Source: Halonotius terrestris (GTDB lineage Archaea > Halobacteriota > Halobacteria > Halobacteriales > Haloferacaceae). From it: a stretch of 64,000 nt of DNA. Of this stretch, positions 17,501 through 24,910 are shown piece by piece. Within the stretch, counting starts at the first letter, position 1. Every line of letters begins with the position of its first letter. Below the pieces are notes generated by a model. It searched no databases and was not told the DNA's origin. It worked only from the letters and a program-made list of their open reading frames with translations. The position numbers and the translations under genes were made by a program. The DNA lies in assembly GCF_006861665.1 (NCBI RefSeq), contig NZ_RKLU01000006.1, positions 18,665 through 82,664 of the forward strand. The letters run 5' to 3'.

Positions 17501-18380
17501 GCAAGCCACGCTTGAAGATTACCACGAGCAAGTGGCGAGTTTCAACGAGCATCTTTCTACCCTCGGGGGAGAAGCGGATCCAAATAGGTTCGAAGAGTAT
17601 TACCGACAGCTCGCAGATCTCTCGGTGTCCGAACTTTCGGAGCTGCACCCGGACAAGCTCTCTGAGGCGGAAACGAAATCCTGTCTGCTCCAACGCCTGG
17701 AAGACTACGACGAAATCTATCAGACGTTGAAATACATATACGAGGCTGAGTACAGCAAAGAAGAATTTAGAGACCGATTGAAAGAAGCCCCCTCGAGCGT
17801 CTGGAAACGAGAGCACAAATTCGGTCTTCACGCGTCCGTTTCGAACGCCGACGACGACCCAGAGATCACCCACGAGTTGGTGAAATTGGGCAAGACGAAC
17901 GACCTCGAATGGTTCGTAGCTGACGATGCACTCGAAATGAAGAAGTTGGTGACGGACTTGTTGACGCTGGTCGACGGACACGACACAGCTGAACTAACAC
18001 TGGGCATAGTGACCAAGTCGGACGTCAATCATAAAATCAACACGTCGGAAAAATTCGACAAAGTAGATAACGGCGACCACATGCATGTCTCGATGGGCTT
18101 GGCGGAATTCGAGCCGGACGGCGGCGACGGTGTCGAGACACCCGACGGATCCCACAAGATCTGCGTGGCTCCAGGGGTACGAAACGAGTGGGGTGGAGTG
18201 CTTCCAGACGAGCTTGAGTCGCTCGTTTCGTTCGCGAATTCCGGTGGGGAAGCTCGGTGGGAGCTGGACGTAATCCGATTCTCGAATGGATCCAAAGAAC
18301 TCAAAGTTGGATGGGGGCATATCGAGCCGAGCCCCAATTTCTCGACAGAGGTCAGAGAACTGGACTATTACGAGGAATGA
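14568..18380 (+). CDS. Giant protein with N-terminal phosphoribosyltransferase-like domain
   Basis: A 1270-residue soluble protein (a second start, MSSRAIPEPP, at 14628 would remove 20 residues). Residues about 64-79 (VVALSRSGPRLLERA) and 108-122 (ADVVVMDDILIAGTT) match the two signature loops of type I phosphoribosyltransferases, the second being the PRPP loop with DD and GTT. The remaining 1100 residues are mostly charged helices, including coiled-coil-like stretches, one hydrophobic patch (LIWFFVSYLFGVFVEE) and a C-terminal alpha/beta region from about 1080 that I do not recognise. PRTase-like domains occur in prokaryotic conflict systems as nucleotide-dependent sensors or regulators. It lies 40 bp before a two-helix membrane protein gene, consistent with a sensor-effector pair. 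Function is inference. Confidence 0.7.
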   Translation: MTSRNSFTAEGSAPQTTSNLMSSRAIPEPPSLAPLNNENEDLIEQFRRQIEKLNEYVVAKDPKYVVALSRSGPRLLERAEEEELIDFGDKIVTEKALPYIDDEEIETADVVVMDDILIAGTTVWNFVSELALKYDLDASQLTVVTLAIDSDCQGLFSEEECDRIPANEVDLVLNEETDHMAVPFKTFLSTSVRKRFKFSKDLIHTIATLNKPYDIDYALINAVFSTADFERLKDKYQSKELTTTQQSRRGLRRMSVLVPPKDGLQFHDVVFDGVEPENKINKLRVYFDREAGSVTIAPMYMFSVASSILETDAAFDSEEFGYLNEFVDEWTGHIEDEDERQKCKFRLIWFFVSYLFGVFVEETIFDDEVDIAQSTGPRQHLNYSDLKMVFGEKVSSEILKFIDLHRGDFVSSLSESPAEDQNDETVEFDVELSADFADDPAEIYSKIDDKDYVDEEDPLKGISTVEDGEYEEITSNDDKYIDRISDANNLHSNLAIIFESMYSNIECLAQAASSRFNGHQDYIDCWFPRMIERLDSGFTASELAGILSERTEYDFSSPKELRHFSLAFDVLVDKGEQIPIFTKRESDEGTEWTRAYRHGESAFILYDEFHDMMFYAFREILVTKQKRRALPSLVLEKIGVLLWQTLNDQKHIDDLDNPGHPESIHIKNTFLPYGNTLDVVEDTSDFQEGYEYDEIAMNSSGDNLVKWAKRVDMLEKSEDDDGMYKIAKGASANLSDSMIHLKSSEDNYGFRSNSAQIVQEAESLARALYWVHDKFDKDSADAKYLIGLTSCSDAKSFLHAIQEELRLLLDYRWSNRYHYTDDETRQSNVELFLDKLEDMISERTLDDYMKGDLESRDLLTDKADLKRPTTQLDLKLEAWDEMDDIATDIENNFNERHELRVQTVEGAETVWDLYNATGLPDFLDKVKDRHESHLVPTKTEHFLEFTKDFGEICGEYYSLLREFYDLSYQIKNFDDVNWQATLEDYHEQVASFNEHLSTLGGEADPNRFEEYYRQLADLSVSELSELHPDKLSEAETKSCLLQRLEDYDEIYQTLKYIYEAEYSKEEFRDRLKEAPSSVWKREHKFGLHASVSNADDDPEITHELVKLGKTNDLEWFVADDALEMKKLVTDLLTLVDGHDTAELTLGIVTKSDVNHKINTSEKFDKVDNGDHMHVSMGLAEFEPDGGDGVETPDGSHKICVAPGVRNEWGGVLPDELESLVSFANSGGEARWELDVIRFSNGSKELKVGWGHIEPSPNFSTEVRELDYYEE

Positions 18381-18420
18381 CGGTTTCTAACGCGTCGATG
18401 ACTCCGAGAGGTGGTTCGAA

Positions 18421-19137
18421 TTGAGTTCGTCTCAGAATTTAAAAGACGACGGCGAGGATGGTGACCAATCGGACGTGTTTGTTGCCACTGCGGGCCGGTT
18501 TGAAGGGTTTCAGAACGTTTTCAATATTTTTCTCGGGGCTATCGTACTTTGCTTTACAGCGTACTTGATCTATTTGATTCTCATGGGGCAAACGAGTTCG
18601 TTTACTCTGCCTGCAGCCGTTACTGGCTTGGCTACCGTGTTGTTAGTGTCAATCACATATAGTTATTCGAACGAAACCAAGCGGCTAGTCAACCTCAATC
18701 AGAAACGGAACGAAAGAGAAGAAAAACGCAAGCAAGAACAGATCGAGAATACAAAACGTGCTTTGGCAGAAGAAATTAGTCACGTCGAAGATTGGGACGA
18801 AACGCGTCAATACATAATCGAGGAAGGTTATCACGGTTCGTTGGCACCAACTCAAATCTACGAGAGCGATCCGTGGCGAGCGGGGCAGTTTGACGAAGTT
18901 CCCCGAGAAGCCGTCTACAGCTATTACAATTCGCTCATCGGCTTGCAGAACGAACTAGAGGGAGTCAGCGACGAGGAATTACTAACCAACGATGTGTTGC
19001 AACGCAATCTGAAACAACAACTTGATGAAATATCGCTGCGGCAACGCGATGCCCTCGACGCTCTAGGTTACGACGATCATGACGACGTCGAAACCGATGA
19101 GGAAGTGGAAAAAGCAACAGAAACGGCGACTAATTGA
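18421..19137 (+). CDS. Two-helix membrane protein, probable effector partner
   Basis: A 238-residue protein starting with TTG. The TTG is chosen because GAGGTGG lies seven bases upstream and the ATG/GTG codons just before it run into early stops. Two helices (about 35-55, NIFLGAIVLCFTAYLIYLIL, and 62-82, LPAAVTGLATVLLVSITYSY) form a hairpin. They are followed by a charged coiled coil (KRLVNLNQKRNEREEKRKQ) and a 120-residue acidic helical cytoplasmic domain. It lies 40 bp after the PRTase-like gene, same strand, so it is very likely one operon. Small two-helix proteins act as membrane-disrupting effectors in several abortive-infection systems, which suggests but does not prove such a role here. 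Confidence 0.75.
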   Translation: MSSSQNLKDDGEDGDQSDVFVATAGRFEGFQNVFNIFLGAIVLCFTAYLIYLILMGQTSSFTLPAAVTGLATVLLVSITYSYSNETKRLVNLNQKRNEREEKRKQEQIENTKRALAEEISHVEDWDETRQYIIEEGYHGSLAPTQIYESDPWRAGQFDEVPREAVYSYYNSLIGLQNELEGVSDEELLTNDVLQRNLKQQLDEISLRQRDALDALGYDDHDDVETDEEVEKATETATN

Positions 19138-19257
19138 GGAGCAACTGATTTCGACGAGTACCATTCCGAGCCTCGAATATCGGCCACATTGTACCGTACG
19201 AGCAATTCAATACTCCTCTTTTCCGCACATCGATGACGACCGTATCTAATTGTGTGA

Positions 19258-19569
19258 TTAAGTCTCACACTCCTTCGTTTCAGCTCCAGATTCTAGCACG
19301 TCATCGTGGTCTAACGCCTGTTCTATGTCTTCCAGTCGTTGTTCGTGCTCATCGAGTCGGCTCTCCTGTTCGAGGTCAATGCTGAGCAGTGCCGACAGAA
19401 GGGGATTCTGGTGGTTCAAGAATCCGCTTGCATCAGCGTGTTCACGGGCGTACTCGAAGAGCCGATCAAATCGTGGTTGATCGCGCCGGCGGAGTGCCCG
19501 GCGGAACTCACCCCACCGCTCTTCGATGGCTCGGAGTGCATCTCGGTATGTCGGATTCGTTCGTCCCAT
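19258..19569 (-). CDS. DUF8156-like small helical protein
   Basis: A 103-residue protein from MGRTNPTYRDALRAIEERWG (an earlier ATG inside the preceding gene was not chosen). The core (WGEFRRALRRRDQPRFDRLFEYAREHADASG, then NPLLSALLSIDLEQESRLDEHEQRLEDIEQAL) is all-helical with a C-terminal coiled coil, as in small haloarchaeal proteins that I associate with DUF8156. Its ATG is two bases after the stop of the RecA-like gene, so they are translationally coupled. With polB further downstream on the same strand, these three may once have formed one operon. Confidence 0.75.
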   Translation of the reverse strand: MGRTNPTYRDALRAIEERWGEFRRALRRRDQPRFDRLFEYAREHADASGFLNHQNPLLSALLSIDLEQESRLDEHEQRLEDIEQALDHDDVLESGAETKECET

Positions 19570-19571
19570 CG

Positions 19572-20507
19572 CTATCGCCCTCCCGTTGTCGTCCACGCAT
19601 CGAGCAGCGGGTCTGCGGTGGCTGCGACCGTCTCACCGTCGGCTGTGAGGCCCGTCCCGACGCCCTCTAGAGTCGGCGTCGACGCCGGCGTCGTCGGTTC
19701 AACACCAACTTGTGTGGCACGCGCCGCAAGCAGCTGTCGCCAGTAGGCGAACGTCGTCTGGTAATATGAGCCGTCACCAACGGGATAGACGAGCGTCTCG
19801 AAGTCCTCGCCGACGATCCGTGGCCCCATCCGGGTCTGTGAACACTCCAGGTGGTGATCGGCAGCCGTCCCAACCGGCTCGGTGAATTCGCTTCGTTCGC
19901 TTCGCGTAATGAGCACCGGGATGTCGTACCCCTCGGCGTAGGTCGATAGCCGGGTGAGCGTTCGTGCCTGCAAGGTTTCTGCGTCGGCCTCGCCGAGCGT
20001 ATCGTCGGCACGGTACTGCGCGTCGACGGCCGGTGCGACGATGAGGGCGGGTGTGTGTGGTGATGAGTCCTCGCCATGACTCGCTGGGTGTTGACTCCCT
20101 GCTCTGGGATCGCTGGTGGACGCTTGAATAGACTGGTTCACCGCCGTTGGGAGATCACAGACGGTACTGTAGTGCTGGTAGGCAGTGAACCCACGAGCGA
20201 CATGGATTCTGTTGAGCAATCGTTGACTGGGTGCGATCTGGGCAAGTGTCGTCGTGGTCGCATGTCCGTTTGCGTCGACCCAGAAGGCAGGCCCGTCGTG
20301 TAGGAGGAGATGATCGAGGACGAGCGACTGTAGAATCGGAACGCCGCGGCTCTCCTCGACGTCAAGTAGCGTGATGCCTTCGTTGAGGGATGGCAACAGC
20401 ATTTCGTCGGTGTTCGGATCGGCCTGATCAGCGAGGGCCTGATTCCGATCGGCGTCGCGGGTCGGCTGGTCGACCCCCAATCGATTCGAATTTGCGTGGA
20501 TTGGCAT
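19572..20507 (-). CDS. RecA/RadA-superfamily-like protein without Walker A
   Basis: A 311-residue protein resembling haloarchaeal RadA/RecA-like paralogues. GITLLDVEESRGVPILQSLVLDHLLLHDG aligns with the strand-loop-helix of the RecA core, but the P-loop GxxxxGKT/S is absent (DVEESRGVPILQS). PAFWVDANGHATTTTLAQIAPSQRLL resembles the Walker-B region of RecA paralogues, and a core helix-strand pattern follows (PALIVAPAVDAQYRAD, YDIPVLITRSERSEF). It is coupled to the DUF8156-like gene and, beyond an inserted cassette, to polB. A degenerate RecA-like protein plus an exonuclease-lacking polymerase recalls bacterial ImuA with its polymerases, so a mutasome-like role is possible. Inference. Confidence 0.7.
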   Translation of the reverse strand: MPIHANSNRLGVDQPTRDADRNQALADQADPNTDEMLLPSLNEGITLLDVEESRGVPILQSLVLDHLLLHDGPAFWVDANGHATTTTLAQIAPSQRLLNRIHVARGFTAYQHYSTVCDLPTAVNQSIQASTSDPRAGSQHPASHGEDSSPHTPALIVAPAVDAQYRADDTLGEADAETLQARTLTRLSTYAEGYDIPVLITRSERSEFTEPVGTAADHHLECSQTRMGPRIVGEDFETLVYPVGDGSYYQTTFAYWRQLLAARATQVGVEPTTPASTPTLEGVGTGLTADGETVAATADPLLDAWTTTGGR

Positions 20508-20520
20508 ATTCGACTAGTTT

Positions 20521-20709
20521 TCATTGTCCCCGATAAGCCGCTGCGTGATACTTCCGCGCTTCAGGGAATGGGACGAGATGGCTGGTGATCCGCCTTCTGT
20601 GGCAGAGATTCTGTAGATAATCGACTGTTTCCGAGAACGTTTCCAGAAGCGGCCGGAACCTACGCTGATGTCTTAACCAACAATATGGGATTTGCGAGCA
20701 GTCTGTTGG
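20521..20709 (-). pseudogene. 3' remnant of a gene broken at an inverted repeat
   Basis: The minus frame ending in TGA at 20521-20523 stays open across about 62 codons and reads like real protein (RFRPLLETFSETVDYLQNLC, then SHLVPFPEARKYHAAAYRGQ). It contains no ATG, GTG or TTG start and opens inside inverted repeat copy 5. The upstream part of the gene is missing exactly at the repeat, so the repeat marks a rearrangement breakpoint. It ends 14 bp before the RecA-like gene, so it was probably part of the same operon. Confidence 0.45.
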
Positions 20710-20713
20710 TTAA
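20673..20713. repeat. Dispersed inverted repeat, copy 5
   Basis: Arms TTAACCAACA (20673-20682) and TGTTGGTTAA (20704-20713), 21-bp spacer. It truncates the gene remnant at 20521-20709 and separates the repair genes from the histone-like gene. Confidence 0.85.
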
Positions 20714-20803
20714 TACACTACAGTCAGTTACGCTGCTCGAAATTAGTATCCAACCGATCACTGCTATCGGTTTGAGAAATGAATACGAATACGCCGTCCC
20801 GGC

Positions 20804-20971
20804 CTACAGGTCTCGTGGCTCGACAGTTTTCCGGTCGTTTGCCTCGGCTCGTTCGGCAGCCTCGGTGAGCAGTTCAGCGACCTCGTCGTTGACAGCTTCG
20901 TAGAAATCCGCTGAAACCGGGTGATCTGCCAGTGCTTCCTTCACGCCTGATTTGACAATGAGGTCAGTCAT
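20804..20971 (-). CDS. Histone-fold (DUF1931-like) small protein
   Basis: A 55-residue protein: MTDLIVKSGVKEALADHPVS, then a long helix EAVNDEVAELLTEAAERAEA and the terminal RKTVEPRDL. This is the layout of haloarchaeal DUF1931 histone-fold/NFYB-like proteins, where the central helix and the final KTV.PRDL are characteristic. It is a probable DNA-binding or chromatin-like protein acting as a dimer. A TATA box (TTATATAAA on the plus strand, 20996-21004) lies 25-33 bp upstream, predicting a leaderless transcript and a dedicated promoter. Confidence 0.85.
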   Translation of the reverse strand: MTDLIVKSGVKEALADHPVSADFYEAVNDEVAELLTEAAERAEANDRKTVEPRDL

Positions 20972-20995
20972 TCCAACGTAGAGTTCTCCCCAGCC

Positions 20996-21004
20996 TTATA
21001 TAAA
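20996..21004 (-). promoter_or_regulatory. TATA box of the histone-fold gene
   Basis: TTATATAAA (read as TTTATATAA on the minus strand) centred about 29 bp upstream of the ATG at 20971, the spacing expected for a leaderless archaeal transcript. Confidence 0.6.
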
Positions 21005-21401
21005 CGTTTGAGGTTCTGAGCTCGTAGATTTGTTACCCCAGCAAATGAAAATCGTCCTGTCGAATACTATGGGACTACTTATCCGTCCTATATTTTGATA
21101 TGAACGCCGTGCAAGATATAGAGGTTGTAGTCAGCACGGGAACTACGTTATTTTGGCTCTGTTGAAATCCTATTCTTCAGATATATTCTGGCCTGAAACA
21201 GCCGGTCGATGAAAACTGCGAGTTGAGGACTTAGGACAGTTGCCTTGCCAGTTCGATACTTGGGATCTCTGGTGTTTTGGGATCACTTAGATCAATTTCA
21301 CGCTGCGTTTCGAATCTGAGTGTTTAGTAGAAGCCAACAATACTGAGTGAACCGTTGAGAAGTGGCGGATATGTCCCTATTTTTCTGTTGGGTCAGGATT
21401 C
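21005..21401. other. Intergenic region with no supported gene
   Basis: About 400 bp of mixed composition, with A+T-rich runs and multiple stops in all frames. No frame looked protein-like and no repeat family member was found here. It borders the accessory segment that follows. Confidence 0.4.
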
Positions 21402-22046
21402 TTAGTCGGTGTAAATACCCAGTTTACGGAGATTGTGATATAATTTTTTCGTGGCTTCAGGACTGTTGTAGAATAGTCGTCCTAGGATTGACGCGATAAC
21501 TCCGCCATCGCTGGTCGACTTGATCGCTTCGTATCCGCGAATAAATCGGTCTTCACCCACTGCGTGGATAGCATCTAGATCAGCAACAGTTTCTTCAGCC
21601 CGGTTTAATCCCCACGCGACGAAGGTCAACGTGGCTCCAAAATAAGCAGCCTCGGTCACAGCCGAGGTTTGAGCACCGAGGGCGGCTCCGAGTCCTGCGT
21701 AGAACAACGACACGAGCCCAACTGAGAACCCTGAAAGGACAAGACCCAACCAAGCACCACGGATGAGCGAGTCCCGCTGTTGGTGGCTCCGTTCATGTTG
21801 AATAATTGTTTCTGTAGCCTCACTCGGTAGTCTATCGAACTGCTCTCGATTCAGAATAATAGTGTCGGCAAACGGGATGTTCTGACCTAACTTCGCCGAA
21901 TCGTCCGAGAACCAGCATACCTCTATCTCCTCGCCATTGCTAAGCTCGACTAATCCCCGTTCTTCGATAGGGGTCCCAGTAAGCCGGGTGAACAGCCTCG
22001 TATACCCGTCTTCCAAGCGTTCTGCTAAGTCTTCTAATGAAAACAT
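21402..22046 (-). CDS. M48-like membrane metalloprotease
   Basis: A 214-residue protein from MFSLEDLAERLEDG; a TATA-like AAATAAAC (22069-22076) lies about 26 bp upstream, so upstream ATGs (22091, 22127) were not chosen. Zinc motif HERSH (H84, E85, H88) is followed by two membrane helices (GLVLSGFSVGLVSLFYAGLG and YFGATLTFVAWGLN) and then AEETVADLDAIHA, which provides the third ligand in an M48 arrangement (E-x3-D). Shorter than full-length HtpX. It probably cleaves membrane proteins. Isolated from neighbouring genes, so its target is unknown. Confidence 0.75.
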   Translation of the reverse strand: MFSLEDLAERLEDGYTRLFTRLTGTPIEERGLVELSNGEEIEVCWFSDDSAKLGQNIPFADTIILNREQFDRLPSEATETIIQHERSHQQRDSLIRGAWLGLVLSGFSVGLVSLFYAGLGAALGAQTSAVTEAAYFGATLTFVAWGLNRAEETVADLDAIHAVGEDRFIRGYEAIKSTSDGGVIASILGRLFYNSPEATKKLYHNLRKLGIYTD

Positions 22047-22334
22047 ACCGCAATCACGACGTGACAAGAAATAAACCTTTCGCTGAAACATATGTACATA
22101 GTCTATGACTGGTCTTTTTAGACACACTTTCGGACAATCGCCTGTGAACTACCTTTTGACGGAAAGTTCTCTACCCAACGTTTGTTCTCCTACTCAGAGC
22201 GATCTACTCTACTCAAATTGGGAGATGATTCTGTGCGAGATTCGCGCCGTCCATCTTGCACGTCAATCAGTACCAATTCGATGCTCTGACAGTTGATTTA
22301 CTCAGCTGGGAGAGTCAGAACCATTTGTAGCGGG

Positions 22335-22344
22335 CTAACCAACA
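22335..22344 (+). repeat. Solitary half-site of the dispersed repeat
   Basis: CTAACCAACA matches the left arm at nine of ten bases, but no right arm follows within 60 bp. It stands next to a decayed gene, so it may be the scar of a repeat copy that lost its other arm. Confidence 0.4.
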
Positions 22345-22391
22345 AAACTCCCGCCGAGTAGGCCGATACAGCCGGTGATATCTTAGATGAG

Positions 22392-22796
22392 ATGGCTTCC
22401 TCGATCGATGAATTACGCAGATTACTGGTTGAATACGAAGGTGATATCCACTACGCCGGCGATTGTGAGTTCATTTCTGACTCACAATTTTGAGTTGAGT
22501 CGATCTTCAGAACTGACCACTCAACAGTGCTGGAACATGTTTATGTCCCACCCGAAACAGCGCACACTATGCCCACCTCAACGGTATTTGGCCACGCAGA
22601 ACTGGCCACCGCAGATCTCGTCGTCGACGCCGTCTATGAAGGCGGGTCGGCAAACTACCTCTCGGCTGCACCGCTGCCAGATCTGATGGACGTGGGTACC
22701 AACGGTGGCTTTCGGCCGAAGCGATCGCCGACACCTTCGATGACCCACATTGGCCAGATCACCTCGAACCACAAACGTGGATCAAAAGTGTTATAA
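22392..22796 (+). pseudogene. Remnant of AspBHI-like restriction endonuclease N-terminus
   Basis: Two disconnected frames. The first (22392-22493) reads MASSIDELRRLLVEYEGDIH and stops. The second (from 22527) includes LVVDAVYEGGSANYLSAAPL, then GTNGGFR, after which the coding frame shifts to AEAIADTFDDPHWPDHLEPQ before breaking off near 22796. The VYEGG...NGGFR...DPHWPD pattern matches what I remember of the N-terminal domain of AspBHI-type modification-dependent restriction enzymes. The gene is frameshifted and lacks any catalytic part, so it is a remnant. A repeat half-site precedes it. Confidence 0.5.
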
Positions 22797-22818
22797 ATAT
22801 ATATCAACCTCACAAATA

Positions 22819-23958
22819 CTATATATTTATGAACAAATAAAGAAAAATAAACAACTCAAATGTGAATAAAGAGAATATAATCCCTGATTTCGTGAGTTCA
22901 TAGAACAACTTTTGCACGCGCGAATTCTCATCATATTCTAAATAATATAATGATGAAATTCTAATCATATGATATATATCTATAAATTTTTCTTTCCATG
23001 TGAATTCTGGGCCATCAGACCATTCCAGAGACGATTTTGAAGCATCATGTTGTATAGATTTAAAATAACGGAATGAAGAGAATAAAAATATGATTGATAA
23101 TATGTAAGATAATATAGAAATATTTTGAACAGTCAATAGACTTGTTAGGTCTATTGGAGTTATAAAATCAATAGCACGTAGGAAGTCAACAGATAAGTTT
23201 GTGAATCCAGATAATTCATTTGGAATGTTATTTATTGCTAATATATTATATCCAGCCATAACGATATCAGGAGTTAGTCTCCCCACGACGCCGAATATGA
23301 ACGCAAATATACCATATATAGTTATGTAGTAGAGATAATGTGCATTTTTTTCAGAAACAGTAATTCTCTTCGAGTTATATCCTATTGGATATCTTGGAAA
23401 CTTCACAATATATTTATTTTGTACTCCTTCATCTCGCAAACTAAACGAGTTCTTTATACTCTGAAGACTTATCCATATTAAGACTCCAAAATTAAATATT
23501 ATATAAAAATAAGCAACGAGAAAAGATAATAGACTCAATGATAATAAAGCAGATATGAGGAATGCAAGCAGGCCAACAGGTATTGATATTACTGAAATAG
23601 GTTGTCCTATTTGCCTAATAAAATCGAAGGCCAACGCCCCTACAATAACAAGGAGAAAGTAAACAAAACCTTTTATTAAATATTTGTCTACTGTATTATT
23701 AAAACTTCGAAATTTCACCAAGAGATCATCAATACCATTGTTAATATTATTTTTAATCCGCTCATTTAGTTCAATATTTTCAGCATTGATCGGTGGGCCA
23801 AATATATTAAATACAGATGGTGCCACACTGCAAATCCATTTGCTGAACCTTTCTGATACACTAGATAATTCTATCAAAAAACTATTTATTAGATTCTTTC
23901 GGAAGTGTTTAAGATTCATAATCAGCTTTTCGACTCTTTTTTCAATCATATGAAACAC
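22819..23958 (-). CDS. Very AT-rich multi-pass membrane protein
   Basis: A 379-residue protein whose coding sequence is far richer in A+T than its surroundings and uses Lys, Asn and Ile where neighbours use Arg and Asp. About five helices are visible: FVYFLLVIVGALAFDFI, VISIPVGLLAFLISALL, SFLVAYFYIIFNFGVLIW, IYGIFAFIFGVVG and a final LFTFELFIFLYLFI, with soluble N-terminal and central loops. The N-terminus (start may be any of three Met in the first 14 residues) is basic and coiled-coil-like. No family is recognised. Composition strongly suggests recent acquisition from a lower-GC organism or element. Confidence 0.7.
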   Translation of the reverse strand: MFHMIEKRVEKLIMNLKHFRKNLINSFLIELSSVSERFSKWICSVAPSVFNIFGPPINAENIELNERIKNNINNGIDDLLVKFRSFNNTVDKYLIKGFVYFLLVIVGALAFDFIRQIGQPISVISIPVGLLAFLISALLSLSLLSFLVAYFYIIFNFGVLIWISLQSIKNSFSLRDEGVQNKYIVKFPRYPIGYNSKRITVSEKNAHYLYYITIYGIFAFIFGVVGRLTPDIVMAGYNILAINNIPNELSGFTNLSVDFLRAIDFITPIDLTSLLTVQNISILSYILSIIFLFSSFRYFKSIQHDASKSSLEWSDGPEFTWKEKFIDIYHMIRISSLYYLEYDENSRVQKLFYELTKSGIIFSLFTFELFIFLYLFINI

Positions 23959-24262
23959 AAATCTGAAGGTTAATCTAGTTGCTTCCCACCATTCGCTTTC
24001 TATAGCTGATATTCTTATGTTACTTCTTATGCTATTTCAAGTTCTCGAATAATTAGACCAATTTTATATTGAAATTTTGATAAAACTCCAGAATAACCAA
24101 TGTGATTGAATCGTTATTCTATTAATCAATATAACTAAAATAATCAGATTTAAATACAATTTTTATAATTTATTTTATTAGTAAGGCTGTTATTTGAAAA
24201 TCTAGCAATCTAATATGAAATCTCGATAGCATAGTTGATTGCTACACGTTTCTGCCCTATAA
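23959..24262. other. AT-rich flank of the foreign gene
   Basis: About 300 bp of very A+T-rich sequence between the multi-pass gene and the rhomboid gene. No protein-like frame and no obvious insertion-sequence ends were seen. It shares the composition of the gene at 22819-23958 and therefore belongs to the same introduced segment. Confidence 0.5.
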
Positions 24263-24910
24263 TTAATGCAACAGCCCTACGATCAAACCGGTCACTAACC
24301 CACCTGTATGACCACCATTGATCCAATCAGGGTGGAAGAATGGGCCAGTGAACGGATCTAAAACAACCGTAACAGCCGCACTTATCGCCAGTAACAATGC
24401 GATCCATTCGAATCCCCTTGGAGGATTTCTGGAGCTACAGAACTGCACAATCGCAACACCCGCCATCGCATACACTGTCCCACTGATCCCATACATGGCC
24501 ACCTGATCAGCTGTAAACGCTGCTATGAAGACTCCACCAATCGCGGTCGATAGATAGGCAGTGACAATGACGAAGATTCCAAATTGACGCTTTGAGAAGT
24601 GCTGTTCTAGTGGGATTCCCAAGATGGCTAGTCCCCCGATATTCGTCAGGACATGCCCGAAGCCAGCATGGAGGACGGGCGCAGCGAGCCACGCAATCTC
24701 GGGATGGAGCTTGAATGACCCAACTGCCAAAACACGGATGCTCTGAGTGCCCAAGAGTACAGAGAGAGCAACTTCACCAGCAAAGACGGCGGCCACAATC
24801 CAGATCAACGTTAGTGTGACCGGTGCATCAGCTGCCAGATATTGCTCCTTTGCCTCGCGTGCGGTTTCGCCCAATGGCTCTTGTCGAATGATGTGTGAAT
24901 GCCAGCTCAT
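24263..24910 (-). CDS. Rhomboid-family intramembrane serine protease
   Basis: A 215-residue protein with six hydrophobic segments. The catalytic dyad is visible as YGISGTVYAMAG (Ser143 in GxSG) and NGGHTGGLVTG (His201). The conserved HAGFGHVLTNIGG motif (81-93) matches the rhomboid oxyanion region. It cleaves transmembrane substrates within the membrane. It follows a possible 41-residue peptide gene with ATGA overlap. GC content returns to haloarchaeal levels here, marking the end of the AT-rich segment. Confidence 0.92.
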   Translation of the reverse strand: MSWHSHIIRQEPLGETAREAKEQYLAADAPVTLTLIWIVAAVFAGEVALSVLLGTQSIRVLAVGSFKLHPEIAWLAAPVLHAGFGHVLTNIGGLAILGIPLEQHFSKRQFGIFVIVTAYLSTAIGGVFIAAFTADQVAMYGISGTVYAMAGVAIVQFCSSRNPPRGFEWIALLLAISAAVTVVLDPFTGPFFHPDWINGGHTGGLVTGLIVGLLH

